The notes under the pieces were generated by a model. It was given only the letters and a program-made list of their open reading frames with translations, searched no databases and was not told the origin of the DNA. A program made the translations under genes and the position numbers. Positions 1-8,907 of a stretch of 64,000 nt of DNA are shown here, piece by piece; the first letter of the stretch is position 1, and the number at the start of each line of letters is the position of its first letter. The stretch comes from Petasospora fabianii (taxonomy: Eukaryota > Ascomycota > Saccharomycetes > Phaffomycetales > Wickerhamomycetaceae), in the NCBI GenBank assembly GCA_022641835.1, contig CP048715.1, positions 1,116,001 to 1,180,000 of the forward strand, in the 5' to 3' direction.

Positions 1-329
1 CCTTTGAAATGGAGTTCTTCTCTGCAACACAGAGCACCTTCATGTAGATTTGAAAGGTGTGTCTCAAAGAAGAGAGATGTGGATTTTGTATAAGACAAAC
101 TGATGTGGTGGATCAAAGAAGATAGAAAGATAAACGCGTCTGTTTACCTTTTCGCCTCTGCTCTTACGCGCGCTCGCGGATCGCGACAATACAATTCATT
201 CTCTTTCCTACACTATAACTCTCAAGGAATTAGCATATAAAGCACCAGATACTTGACTAATAAGAATATTAATAGCACGATATCTTTATCAAGATACAAG
301 AAAAAAACTTGCAAAAAAAGAAACAAAAG
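1..329. other. Intergenic left edge with MCB and forkhead-like sites
   Basis: No gene is supported here. The stretch has a perfect MluI cell-cycle box (ACGCGT, 134-139) followed after one base by a forkhead-type TGTTTAC (141-147), then a CpG-rich patch of CGCG words near 165-187. This looks like the promoter of a gene to the left of the window, probably on the minus strand, which is inference. The T-rich minus strand at about 300-325 would serve as the pol III terminator of the neighbouring tRNA. Confidence 0.4.
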
Positions 330-402
330 TGCCCCACGTGGGGCTCGAACCCACAACCGTACGATTAAGAGTCGTAAGCGCTACCGATTGCGCCAGCGAG
401 GC
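330..402 (-). tRNA. tRNA-Lys (anticodon CUU)
   Basis: A 73-nt cloverleaf reads on the minus strand. The acceptor is GCCTCGC paired with GTGGGGC with A as discriminator. The anticodon loop CTCTTAA sits on a TACGA/TCGTA stem, giving CUU, which reads AAG lysine codons. The T-loop TTCGAGC is flanked by GTGGG/CCCAC, so the internal A and B boxes for pol III are intact. There is no intron. It is identical over all 73 nt to the plus-strand copy at 22608-22680. T-runs follow the 3' end on the minus strand as terminators. Confidence 0.97.
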
Positions 403-732
403 CACTTTGTTGAAACGGAGGTCTCCGCTGTTTGCCCGACTCTGCAAAAATCTGCCATTTTTCTCACGGGTCAATAATGTGCTCGAAAAATAAACACAGC
501 GCACTCATAGACTACAGGGACTATGGGCGCTTAGAGTGATTTGCTTCAAATTCGAAGTAATCTGTTCCTCAGGTCAATCAGGGTCTTCCTTTTCCAGCTT
601 TGCTCATCTACCACTCCAGCTTGTCTATTGCCTTGCTGCTTGCCCTTCCCCTACCCCTACCCTTCTTCCAGCCTTGCATTCTTCGTCCTCAAACAACTCA
701 CTAGGAGCCGCCCATGATCTCGCTGTGACACC
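403..732. promoter_or_regulatory. Spacer: tRNA 5' flank and EST1-like promoter
   Basis: Upstream region of both the minus-strand tRNA and the plus-strand EST1-like gene. It contains pyrimidine-rich stretches (about 585-700) typical of a yeast leader just before the ATG at 733. No TATA box, transposon LTR or small gene is recognisable. Confidence 0.4.
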
Positions 733-3516
733 ATGACCACTCAATCAGACCCGCCCACACCAAATCCACTCACGGCGCTTGAGGATACGAAGCGTCAGCT
801 CGATGAGGCCCTTTCACAGGTGTCTCCTGATTCGGCTTCCATCAATGGTTTTCTCAACTACGCTAGAGGACGTTTCCATCAGTTGATTGTTGAAGATGTT
901 GAACAGACAGTTGGTTCCATCAAGGACGCTACAGATCTTAATCTCGCTCAACCGAACGGGGCTACGCCACCACAGCTCGGAGCTGAGGCTCTTATAGATA
1001 AGATGTGGTCTGACTTTCTCCATCCAGTCTTCAAATACTACTCAGCACAACAGCATGTCCTTTTTCAACGCTCACAACGAAGCAAAAGAGGTAAGCCAGT
1101 AGAACTAAGGAAGCTCAATGAAAAATTCCTGAAAACTACCAAGATCTCCCGTGATTTCTTCTTTGGCATTCTTGAATACATTCTCACAAACTTTGATCTT
1201 GGTCCAATCATTCCAGATAAGTTCTATGACTTCCTCAAACTCAAGCTTAACACTAACGCAGTTGATGTTCCATCCACTAACCAGACTGCCATCGTGAAAA
1301 TTGTCTACATTTCCCACCGCTCCATGCTTCTCATAGGTTCTACATCTCGCTATCGCTCTACAATGGCCCAACATCTTACACCTGACTCGAAAGAGGACTT
1401 TCACCAGGCACTTGACATGTGTCAGCATGCCGAGCTTCTTCTCCCAGCCTTTGGTGAGGCTCGTAACCAGATCGGTATGATCTACAAATCTCGAGAGTCT
1501 CAAATTCTCGCCGCTTATGAATTCATGAGATCAGCTGCCTCGAGGATCCCATCATCAGTCGGTGCTAAGAATTTACAGGCCATTCTAAGAACTCCAACGC
1601 CCGTGGTGGAGGTGCTCAACAAACTGAGAATTCAAAACAAACCAACCTTGGAGACAAGGAATTCATATATTTCAACCTACTTTCTTGCCTTGTATGGATA
1701 CTATCTGGCACCAGAATCATGGATGCGTACAGAAGGAATTATCATCAATGGAACAAAACTTGAGGATTTGGTATCCGATTTTTTCAAATTGCTTCGTCCA
1801 CTTGCATTTGAAGGCGATGAAACCTTTCTATTTGAAAAGATTTTCCTCATGCTCACTGCTGGTATATCTGGTCTCGAAACTCATGAGGCAAACTCCATCA
1901 CTGATGAATGTAAATCTCTATTGAAGTTCACTCTCAAATACGTTGTCTTTATGGAAGAATTATTCGTTGAGATGTTGAATGCCGATAACGCAACAGGTTT
2001 CAAGCTTCTCCCGCTACTGAGAATTATCTTCTCCTGGTTGAAGGTCTCGAAAGCTGGTGTCTACTATGCTCATAGAAACTTCCATTTCTTAGTCGGCACT
2101 ACCAAGTTGGCCAACTTATTAATGAAGGAATTCACTGAAAAGGAGTTGTCGAAGAAACCGAAGAGGGAGCAGTACTTCAAAGAAGATGTGAGCGTTCGAG
2201 AGTTCACACCAATTGATCGGATGCTATGTGACTTCAGTGACAACCACATATTCCAAGATGCAGAGAGTCAAACCCGTCTCATCGGTGCCTATATTGAGCA
2301 TGATGAGATTGAAGAGACCAAGTTGAGACTCCACGCTGTTGCTTACATGTCCAAAAAGATTCTATTATCTCGTCCAAATGGTGTCAAGTATGACTCAGAG
2401 AAGAGGGAAATTGAGTTGGACAAGCAAATCGTGGACACTTTCAAGAAGATCAAAGCTAAGATGGCACAGTCATCAAAGTCTAAACGTACAGACATATCCG
2501 ATTCCGGCAAGAAGAAAGAAGAAGTTCGCCAGCCAAAGACTGTTGTTGGTATAACCGGTGACCCAATCACCCGCGGTAAAGCCAGTGGTAATGGCAGTGC
2601 AATGTCATCGCAAGTTACGAGTCGTGAATCTACTCCTACTGCCACTAACAAACGTTCTAGTCGGAAGACACGGAAGTCCATTCCTGTCACCAAAGGACAC
2701 TCTTCTGATGAAAGTGATGCCGAATCAATCACTGAAGAAGTGTTTAATAGTCATAAGTTTGCTGCTCTTCAACTAAAGGAGAAGGAGGAAAAGGAGAAGG
2801 AGAACCAAATGAAGGCTGATTCACAAGCACCAGTGATGACTGAACAGGACCTTGAAGACAGAATGGCCAACGCTAAGCGCAGTTTGTTTGCTACTATGCT
2901 CAATTCACTCGATGATGACAAGAACTTTACGGATCCGAAAAATGCTGCCGCCTCTTCTAATGACAAGAACGATGTTGTTAAGTCCAACTGGGATCAAAAT
3001 GTGAACACACCTCAACGCAACCAACAAAACCAACAACAACAACAAAACTTTTCTGCATTTGACGCTGGATTCAATGGCGTCTTCACCCCAAACCCACCTT
3101 CGAACAACCAAGCCAACTTTGGTTATAGCTCTGTCTTCCCAGAATACCAGAACTACTACCCAATGTATCAAACTCTAGGTGGTGAACAACCCAATGCCAC
3201 TCCCATTACCCCTCATACGCAAGTGCAACAGACACCACAGAACCAATCCTACCAACAATCTGCCGGCGTCTACGGTAACACAAATCAGGATCTTCAAATG
3301 CCACAAGTTACAAGGTATCCACAACAATCACCATTTAGAATGTATGAAGCTACTGTCCAAGTTCCTGGAACTCCAACTCAGAATGCACCACAACAAACTT
3401 TTGCAGTTCCACAGGTACAGCAGTATCAACAATACCAACAGTATCAACAGTATCAGCAGTATCAGCAGTATTCACAGTTTGGGCAATCTGGGACATTCCA
3501 AGGATATCAGCAATGA
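733..3516 (+). CDS. EST1: EST1/EBS1-family protein (SMG5/6/7-like)
   Basis: A 927-residue protein of the Est1/SMG7 family. The N-terminal 14-3-3-like helical domain carries the family pattern of a buried 'HRSMLLIGSTSRYR' helix, then 'LLPAFGEARNQIGMI' and 'SRIPSSVGAKNLQAIL', which align with Est1 'VRIPSKCALNNLKDFI'. A later 'REQYFKEDVSVREF' segment matches the Est1 'FREDIIFREF' block. The last 300 residues are low-complexity, with basic-acidic linkers, Q/N-rich stretches and a QQY tandem repeat at about 895-915. Est1 recruits and activates telomerase; its post-genome-duplication paralogue Ebs1 acts in nonsense-mediated decay. A non-duplicated yeast should have one gene, which may serve either or both roles. 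At 927 aa it is closer in length to Ebs1 (about 880) than Est1 (about 700). The first in-frame ATG is at 733. Confidence 0.85.
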   Translation: MTTQSDPPTPNPLTALEDTKRQLDEALSQVSPDSASINGFLNYARGRFHQLIVEDVEQTVGSIKDATDLNLAQPNGATPPQLGAEALIDKMWSDFLHPVFKYYSAQQHVLFQRSQRSKRGKPVELRKLNEKFLKTTKISRDFFFGILEYILTNFDLGPIIPDKFYDFLKLKLNTNAVDVPSTNQTAIVKIVYISHRSMLLIGSTSRYRSTMAQHLTPDSKEDFHQALDMCQHAELLLPAFGEARNQIGMIYKSRESQILAAYEFMRSAASRIPSSVGAKNLQAILRTPTPVVEVLNKLRIQNKPTLETRNSYISTYFLALYGYYLAPESWMRTEGIIINGTKLEDLVSDFFKLLRPLAFEGDETFLFEKIFLMLTAGISGLETHEANSITDECKSLLKFTLKYVVFMEELFVEMLNADNATGFKLLPLLRIIFSWLKVSKAGVYYAHRNFHFLVGTTKLANLLMKEFTEKELSKKPKREQYFKEDVSVREFTPIDRMLCDFSDNHIFQDAESQTRLIGAYIEHDEIEETKLRLHAVAYMSKKILLSRPNGVKYDSEKREIELDKQIVDTFKKIKAKMAQSSKSKRTDISDSGKKKEEVRQPKTVVGITGDPITRGKASGNGSAMSSQVTSRESTPTATNKRSSRKTRKSIPVTKGHSSDESDAESITEEVFNSHKFAALQLKEKEEKEKENQMKADSQAPVMTEQDLEDRMANAKRSLFATMLNSLDDDKNFTDPKNAAASSNDKNDVVKSNWDQNVNTPQRNQQNQQQQQNFSAFDAGFNGVFTPNPPSNNQANFGYSSVFPEYQNYYPMYQTLGGEQPNATPITPHTQVQQTPQNQSYQQSAGVYGNTNQDLQMPQVTRYPQQSPFRMYEATVQVPGTPTQNAPQQTFAVPQVQQYQQYQQYQQYQQYQQYSQFGQSGTFQGYQQ

Positions 3517-3750
3517 CACTCTACCAAAACTGTACTTCAATGAACGATGGTAGTGATGATAATGCTAGTGAGAGGTTTCAGTGATTAATAGGGTAGATAG
3601 AGTAAAGACACACTACATTGCATCACAATGCTTCATTTATTTGAAGAACATTTTTTATCAAGTTCGTATCTAGTCGTAGCATGTCATTTCTAGTCATAAG
3701 CAAGTGAATCATTAAGGGGTGGAATGGGTTCAGTGCAAACTTATTAGCAA

Positions 3751-5220
3751 TCACCAATGCTTTCTTACGCCAACTTTTTTATTTTTGGAGGTTTGTTCTT
3801 TGATTTCATCCAATCTCAGTCTCTGACTAGTCTGTGACTCCATAAATTCAGGTCTCTTATCGGAATATCCATCACATTTTAATCCCAATTTTGAGCATTG
3901 AAGACAAGAGGGTTTCTCCTCAGTACACTTCTTCTTACGAATGCGACAAGTCCAACATCCATTTTTTGAACGAGAAGCAAGGAATACACGACGCTTTATC
4001 GGTCTGTTAGCGTATGCAGTTGGAGATTTACCAGCTGGTCTTGGAAGTTTCTTGCGTGCAATCTGAGGGCGGTTGTTGTTGTAGCTAGTGTCTGAAGAGC
4101 TTGATGAGACGTTTGAGACTTGAGAAAGTGAAGTATGATGATTTATGTTATAATCCATTGGTTTACGATTACGGAGGCGCATGCTAAGGGTACCGTGCTG
4201 CTTCTCATTTGTCATTCCTGATACTTCTGGAGAATTCATGATATCGGATATTGGTGGGAGGGAGACCGTCATCGCTTTGAACATTGGTTTATCGGAGGAA
4301 GGCGGTGGCAGAGAGCTTGAGTCGAATTGAGATGAGCCTGAGATAAATGTTGGAGCTTTTAAGATATCTCCTTGGCCTGCTCCATGGTAAGCATACGATG
4401 TGACACCCTGGTTAAGAAACTTCGAATCTGCAGAGCTTGGAGGGTGTGGGTATGTAGTGTTTGAAGGAAGTCCATGAATGATGCCAGCAGTAGTTGGCGC
4501 AGAAGATAGGAAGTTTTCATCAAGAGCGAACAAGTCATGAATAGGTTTAGGATCTGGGAAACTTGTATCAAACTTGATGGTGATATCATCACTAAGAAGC
4601 AATTGTGGTGATCTCATTGGAGATCCATTAGTGAAGACAAAGGGTTGTGATGAACTCTGTTTCTTGTTCGCCAAGAAACTTGAGTTATATTGATTTGATC
4701 CTCCATCAAATCTCTTGAATGCACTTGGTCTAATCTCCATCTCATATGGACCAACTGTTGTGTTACCCTGTGATGACTTGTTTGCACCAAAGATCATATC
4801 ATAGGTGTAACTCTCTTGTAACTCACGAGAAGATGATGCATTCTCCTTACCCAATTTGGCGAATGGAGAAGAGAGTAAACGGGTTGGAAAGTTAGTCACC
4901 ATCTCTCTCTTGGTTTTGTGTATACCAGTAGCATCATAAATGGAAGGGAAGGTTGTCTTTCTAGGGGTAGCACTGCGAGTGTCCGGTGAGCCATGAGAGA
5001 ACCTGAAAGGGGTAGTCAAACCCATGGCGGCATGGGTTGGCTGGCCATTGATGGCGAGAGAGCCAACTACACAATGACCATCGTTACTGGGAGCAATTAC
5101 ACCTTTACCGCCCTTTGTAGGACTAAGTTGTGGTGTTTTAATGGCCTGGTTTCTTATTGGACTGCTTCCAATTGGCAACTGCAAGAAGGGCCCAAACGGG
5201 GGGAGGCGACTGTTGTCCAT
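3751..5220 (-). CDS. UME6: UME6-like Zn2Cys6 transcription regulator
   Basis: A 489-residue protein with a zinc cluster at its C-terminus, an unusual place shared with Ume6. Six cysteines lie at about 422-449 ('CWTCRIRKKKC', then 'CLQC' and a final Cys), preceded by a basic 'RPIKRRVF' patch. They are followed by 'LRLDEIKEQTSKNKK', which matches the Ume6 tail 'MKLEEIKKKTKEAKRR'. The remaining 410 residues are S/P/N-rich and unstructured. Ume6 binds URS1 elements and recruits Rpd3-Sin3 and Isw2 to repress early meiotic and metabolic genes, becoming an activator with Ime1. The protein is shorter than S. cerevisiae Ume6 (836 aa). Assignment rests on the C-terminal block, where similarity extends beyond the zinc cluster. 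Its promoter has an MCB palindrome at 5337-5346. Confidence 0.8.
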   Translation of the reverse strand: MDNSRLPPFGPFLQLPIGSSPIRNQAIKTPQLSPTKGGKGVIAPSNDGHCVVGSLAINGQPTHAAMGLTTPFRFSHGSPDTRSATPRKTTFPSIYDATGIHKTKREMVTNFPTRLLSSPFAKLGKENASSSRELQESYTYDMIFGANKSSQGNTTVGPYEMEIRPSAFKRFDGGSNQYNSSFLANKKQSSSQPFVFTNGSPMRSPQLLLSDDITIKFDTSFPDPKPIHDLFALDENFLSSAPTTAGIIHGLPSNTTYPHPPSSADSKFLNQGVTSYAYHGAGQGDILKAPTFISGSSQFDSSSLPPPSSDKPMFKAMTVSLPPISDIMNSPEVSGMTNEKQHGTLSMRLRNRKPMDYNINHHTSLSQVSNVSSSSSDTSYNNNRPQIARKKLPRPAGKSPTAYANRPIKRRVFLASRSKNGCWTCRIRKKKCTEEKPSCLQCSKLGLKCDGYSDKRPEFMESQTSQRLRLDEIKEQTSKNKKVGVRKHW

Positions 5221-6092
5221 CCTTGGGGGAGAGTTATAGGGGAGAGTTTAGTAGGAAGGATATAAGAGAAGATGAAACACTTATCAACTATCTCCTCCTT
5301 GTGGATTTGAAGCCTCTTTTAAGAGATTTGTTCTACTGACGCGTCATTTGGTAAAGGAGAAGTTCTCTTTTTAAACTTTGGCTCAAGATCTTCTTCTCTA
5401 CAGCCACGCGATCTCTTTACTTCAACAGATTAAATCAGGGGTAATAGTTAAGAAGATATTGGATCCATTATCTGTTATTGAGATTCAATACTATAAGAAA
5501 CCATCTTCTCTTCTTATTCCAAACTAGAACGCCAACAACTGCTTTACTGTGTGGAGTTTAACTCAGGCTCCCTAAATCCGGGGAAAGCCGGTGATACATA
5601 TGAGCTCACTGTTCACCTGTAGAGACTTTACATAGCCTTAAAGTTATAGAGAGTACTAGTGAGCTTTTGAATAGTAGGCCAATGTAGAAACTTAATGATC
5701 ACAATACAAGACGTTGTTATTTTTAGTATAATTCTTTATTAGATTGTTATCTAGTAGAAGGAGATCGATAGTATTCTGGGAATCAAAATCTCAAAAATAC
5801 AAATTTATAAGATTTTGCAGTAACAAATAGTAACAAAATACTATATCCTGGTCAAATGAACCAAGAAGAACTATATACAAAAGACTTTCATCTTTATTAG
5901 ATCAATATTGGTAGAGAAATAGACAGTTTAAATTGATAACATTTAAAGAAAAAAAATGGTGTTCGGATGTTTTCTGACACATACGAAATGACGAGCATAG
6001 TGTTTCAATCTCTCGATTATGCTTATTTTACATTCTGAAGAGGAAATAAAGGACTCAAAGCTTATAATAGATAACAAATATATACCGACTGT
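5221..6092. promoter_or_regulatory. UME6-like promoter and 3' region of BIO6-like gene
   Basis: An 872-bp AT-rich spacer without a supportable gene. TGACGCGTCA (5337-5346), an MCB-containing 10-bp palindrome, lies 117 bp upstream of the UME6-like ATG; the same 10-mer recurs upstream of RLF2. A Rap1/telomere-like word (reverse strand AAACATCCGAACACCAT, 5956-5972) lies about 120 bp past the BIO6-like stop codon. No tRNA or other RNA gene is recognised. Confidence 0.4.
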
Positions 6093-7382
6093 TCACAAAG
6101 ACTTAATGATATCAACAGTAATCTGACACAGTTTCTTCAGATCATCTTCCTTGATCACGAATGGTGGCATAATGTACACCAGTTTACCAAAAGGTCTTAC
6201 CCAAGCACCTTTATTAACGAACATCTTTTGAAGAGTCTCTGTTTCAAATGGTCTTTTGAGTTGAATGACAGCTAATGCTCCGATACTTCTAAGATCATCA
6301 ACAAGTTCAACATCTCTAAGCTTATCAAGTAAATCAATCTTGAAAACTCTTTCGATATTACTAACCTGATCTTGCCACTCGTTTCTCATCAAGATCTCAA
6401 GACTCTTGTTAGCAACAGCACAAGCTAAAGCGTGTCCCATATATGTTGGACCGTGAAAGAATCTCTTGGATGGGTTCTCACACACCGTTTCAGCAACATC
6501 ACGAGTCATAAGACAAGCAGAAAGTGGAAGATATCCACCGGTGAGTCCCTTACCACACAACAAGATATCTGGTACGATATTAGGATGTTCAAGGGCAAAC
6601 ATCTTAGAAGTTCTTCCAAATCCTGTAGCAATCTCATCTAATATAAGCAACACGTTGAATTCATCACACAGTTCTCTAACATCTCTGAGAAACTGTGGAT
6701 GATAGATTCTCATACCACCAGCACCTTGCACAATTGGTTCCATGATAACAGCAGCAATCCTTTCATGATTCTCTTCAAGTGACTTTTTCAGTGGGATAAT
6801 ATCTCCTGGATTGTATTCACCATCAAATCTTGATTTTGGTGCTTCAACGAAGAAATTCTGTGTTAAGAACCCAGAATAGTTTCTATGCATTGAGTTGACA
6901 GGATCACAAATCGACATAGCACCAAAAGTATCACCATGATATCCATAATTAATGGTTAAAAACCTATCCTTTGGCATATCTGTTTGCTTTAACTCACGTT
7001 TACCTGCCCAATACAGATGTGCAAGCTTTAGGCCAACTTCAACACAGACACTTCCAGAATCTGCATAAAACACACTATCGAGTTCCTTTGGTGCCAAAGA
7101 CAACAACTTCTTGGTAAGCTCCACACCTGGCTCATGAGATGTACCGGCGAACATGAAATGAGTAAACTTTGGAACTTGATCATAGATTGCCTGGTTCAAC
7201 TCTGGGTTGTTATAACCATGGATCTGATTCCACCAACTGCTCATACCATCCACTAATTGACGACCATCTTCAAGAGTAATAATGGCTCCTTCTGCCTTGA
7301 CAATCGGGTATGCCGGGATTGGATTCACAATCGAGGAATATTGATGCCAGATGTGCTTCTTGTCGAATTCAATATCAATCAT
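6093..7382 (-). CDS. BIO6: BIO6-like: diverged BIO3/BioA-type aminotransferase
   Basis: A 429-residue class III PLP aminotransferase, clearly related to BioA/Bio3. PLP chemistry looks intact: D249 in 'DEIATGFGR', Schiff-base K278 in 'GKGLTGG', 'GYHGDTFG' at 147-154 and W50-W51 in 'MSSWW'. The residues lining the substrate and SAM pocket differ from E. coli BioA and from the neighbouring BIO3. 'MFAGTSH' (77-83) replaces 'MFGGITH', 'HGPTYMGHALAC' replaces 'HGPTFMGNPLAC', 'GKGLTGGYLPLSA' replaces 'GKALTGGYVTLAA', and 'HQY' replaces 'HPY'. In S. cerevisiae BIO6 is a neofunctionalised BIO3 duplicate needed for making 7-keto-8-aminopelargonate (KAPA). The divergence here and the shared promoter with the BIO1-like gene support that role by inference. 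A plain second DAPA aminotransferase is the alternative. Confidence 0.75.
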   Translation of the reverse strand: MIDIEFDKKHIWHQYSSIVNPIPAYPIVKAEGAIITLEDGRQLVDGMSSWWNQIHGYNNPELNQAIYDQVPKFTHFMFAGTSHEPGVELTKKLLSLAPKELDSVFYADSGSVCVEVGLKLAHLYWAGKRELKQTDMPKDRFLTINYGYHGDTFGAMSICDPVNSMHRNYSGFLTQNFFVEAPKSRFDGEYNPGDIIPLKKSLEENHERIAAVIMEPIVQGAGGMRIYHPQFLRDVRELCDEFNVLLILDEIATGFGRTSKMFALEHPNIVPDILLCGKGLTGGYLPLSACLMTRDVAETVCENPSKRFFHGPTYMGHALACAVANKSLEILMRNEWQDQVSNIERVFKIDLLDKLRDVELVDDLRSIGALAVIQLKRPFETETLQKMFVNKGAWVRPFGKLVYIMPPFVIKEDDLKKLCQITVDIIKSL

Positions 7383-7772
7383 GTTATGACAAAACCTTGG
7401 TTTAGCCTATGGTATAGGTTAACAGAGAGGAACAAGAATCGGTAAGGATATCAGGCCATCTTAATAGAAAGGGGGAAAAAGAAAAAAGGTCCCAACAAAA
7501 AACACTCTTGTTGACTCATCAAAGCCTACCAAGGTCATCTGTCCACATCAGCAACCTCCTTATGACTACTATTGGATCCCACAATTCAAGAGAATCCATT
7601 GGTTGTCGATCTCTCGGTAAGAACCTGAGTCATTCCCCGATTGGGTAATTTCGGGGAGTCATGGGGCATGCATCCACTTGCATTTATCTCTCAACATTCT
7701 GTTATAGAAATGACTACGTTTGGGTTATAAAAGGGGAAAGATTGCAAAGAAAGCAAGCAAGATGCTCTCTGT
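7383..7772. promoter_or_regulatory. Divergent promoter of BIO6-like and BIO1-like genes
   Basis: A 390-bp bidirectional promoter. It holds two Gcn4/AP-1-type sites, TGACTCA (7512-7518) and TGAGTCA (7626-7632), and a further AGTCAT near 7656. A 7-bp inverted repeat TCCCCGA (7634-7640) / TCGGGGA (7651-7657) with 10-bp spacer resembles a zinc-cluster regulator site. AATTTCGGGGAG (about 7647-7658) resembles AATTTCGGGAGG in the BIO3/BIO4 promoter. A TATAAAA box (7726-7732) serves the BIO1 side. Confidence 0.65.
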
Positions 7773-8906
7773 ATGTCCCTAAGTTTTTTGGATAAACTTT
7801 TTACCAAGAAAATGACACATATAAGTAACTCGGAGTATCAGGGCCTCACAACCACCAAGACTCTTCATAGACTAAGTTTCTACACTTTGGACACAGATGT
7901 CAAAGAGAGAGAAGCTGATGCTACTCCAAGCCTTCAAGAAACCAAAAAAGTTGAACTTAAGATCCCAGAAGACAAGCCAGAGGTGCCAAAAGTGACTATT
8001 GATGAGTTAACTCTTTCCAAAGAAGCAGGTACAGTCGAGGCAGTTTCCTCCATCTTGGAGAAATATGGTGTCTGTGTTGTCAAGAATCTTTTCAACAAAG
8101 AACAGGTCTCTCGGATTAATTCAGATTTGAATCCTGAATTTGAAGCGAGAAAGAATGATCCACGTCTTTTCCCAAAGGAGACCATAAGAGTCACGGCATC
8201 TGTTGCTCGTTCCCCAGCTGTCGTGAGAGAAGTGTTAAACAATCCACTCCATGTTGCCATCTCTGAGAAGTTCCTTGCCAAGAAGAATGCATTTTGGATT
8301 GGTGAGAACATCAATATTGGATACAGTCCTTCTATCGTCTCAAGTTCCATTGGGTTTAGAGTAGGTCCTGGGTCCCAACTCCAGGCTCTACACAGAGATG
8401 ACCACTCTGAGCACAATGTCAACGTTGAGACTGAAGAGTACATCTATGGAAGAGAGACACAGGTTGGAATCTCAGTGGCACTGAGCAATGTCACCAAGGA
8501 GAATGGTGGAACTAGATTCATTCCAGGATCCCATTTGTGGGATCATTTAAGACAACCACATGAGGAGGATTGTATTCAAGTTGAAGGACTTGAGGAAGGA
8601 GATGCCTTTTTCATGCTAGGTTCCGTTTTCCATGGTGCTAGTCGTAACTTGACCAAAGATGAGTTTAGAACTTTGCTGATTCTATTTATGTGCTCTAGTA
8701 CCTCAAGACAAAAGGAGAACATCTATTTAGAGACTCCTATTGAGTACTGGAGACAATTCACACCACAGGAGATGAGACTTCTTGGATTGAGTATGAGTGA
8801 GCCATTCAGTAACATGTTGGAACTGCAAGACCCATTGATCAAGATTAAACCTGGATATGTCAGACGCAGTAACTACAGTGATGTTTGTAAAGTAGTTCGT
8901 ATATAA
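7773..8906 (+). CDS. BIO1: BIO1-like phytanoyl-CoA dioxygenase-family protein
   Basis: A 377-residue PhyH-family Fe(II)/2-oxoglutarate oxygenase. The metal triad is H207-x-D209 ('LHRDDH') and H287 ('VFHGAS'), with R299 the likely 2-oxoglutarate anchor and 'GTRFIPGSHLW' the conserved strand between them. In S. cerevisiae BIO1, needed for the first dedicated biotin step, is a paralogue of YJR154W, a PhyH protein; the family and its position between BIO6-like and BIO3 make BIO1 the best call. A dioxygenase here implies oxygen-dependent formation of the pimeloyl precursor (inference). The start is uncertain. An upstream ATG at 7762 opens a 6-codon frame overlapping this ATG, and GTATGT at 7771 could be a 5' splice site joining MLS to G24 (intron 7771-7841, in frame). 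Residues 1-70 are poorly conserved. Confidence 0.8.
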   Translation: MSLSFLDKLFTKKMTHISNSEYQGLTTTKTLHRLSFYTLDTDVKEREADATPSLQETKKVELKIPEDKPEVPKVTIDELTLSKEAGTVEAVSSILEKYGVCVVKNLFNKEQVSRINSDLNPEFEARKNDPRLFPKETIRVTASVARSPAVVREVLNNPLHVAISEKFLAKKNAFWIGENINIGYSPSIVSSSIGFRVGPGSQLQALHRDDHSEHNVNVETEEYIYGRETQVGISVALSNVTKENGGTRFIPGSHLWDHLRQPHEEDCIQVEGLEEGDAFFMLGSVFHGASRNLTKDEFRTLLILFMCSSTSRQKENIYLETPIEYWRQFTPQEMRLLGLSMSEPFSNMLELQDPLIKIKPGYVRRSNYSDVCKVVRI

Positions 8907-8907
8907 A

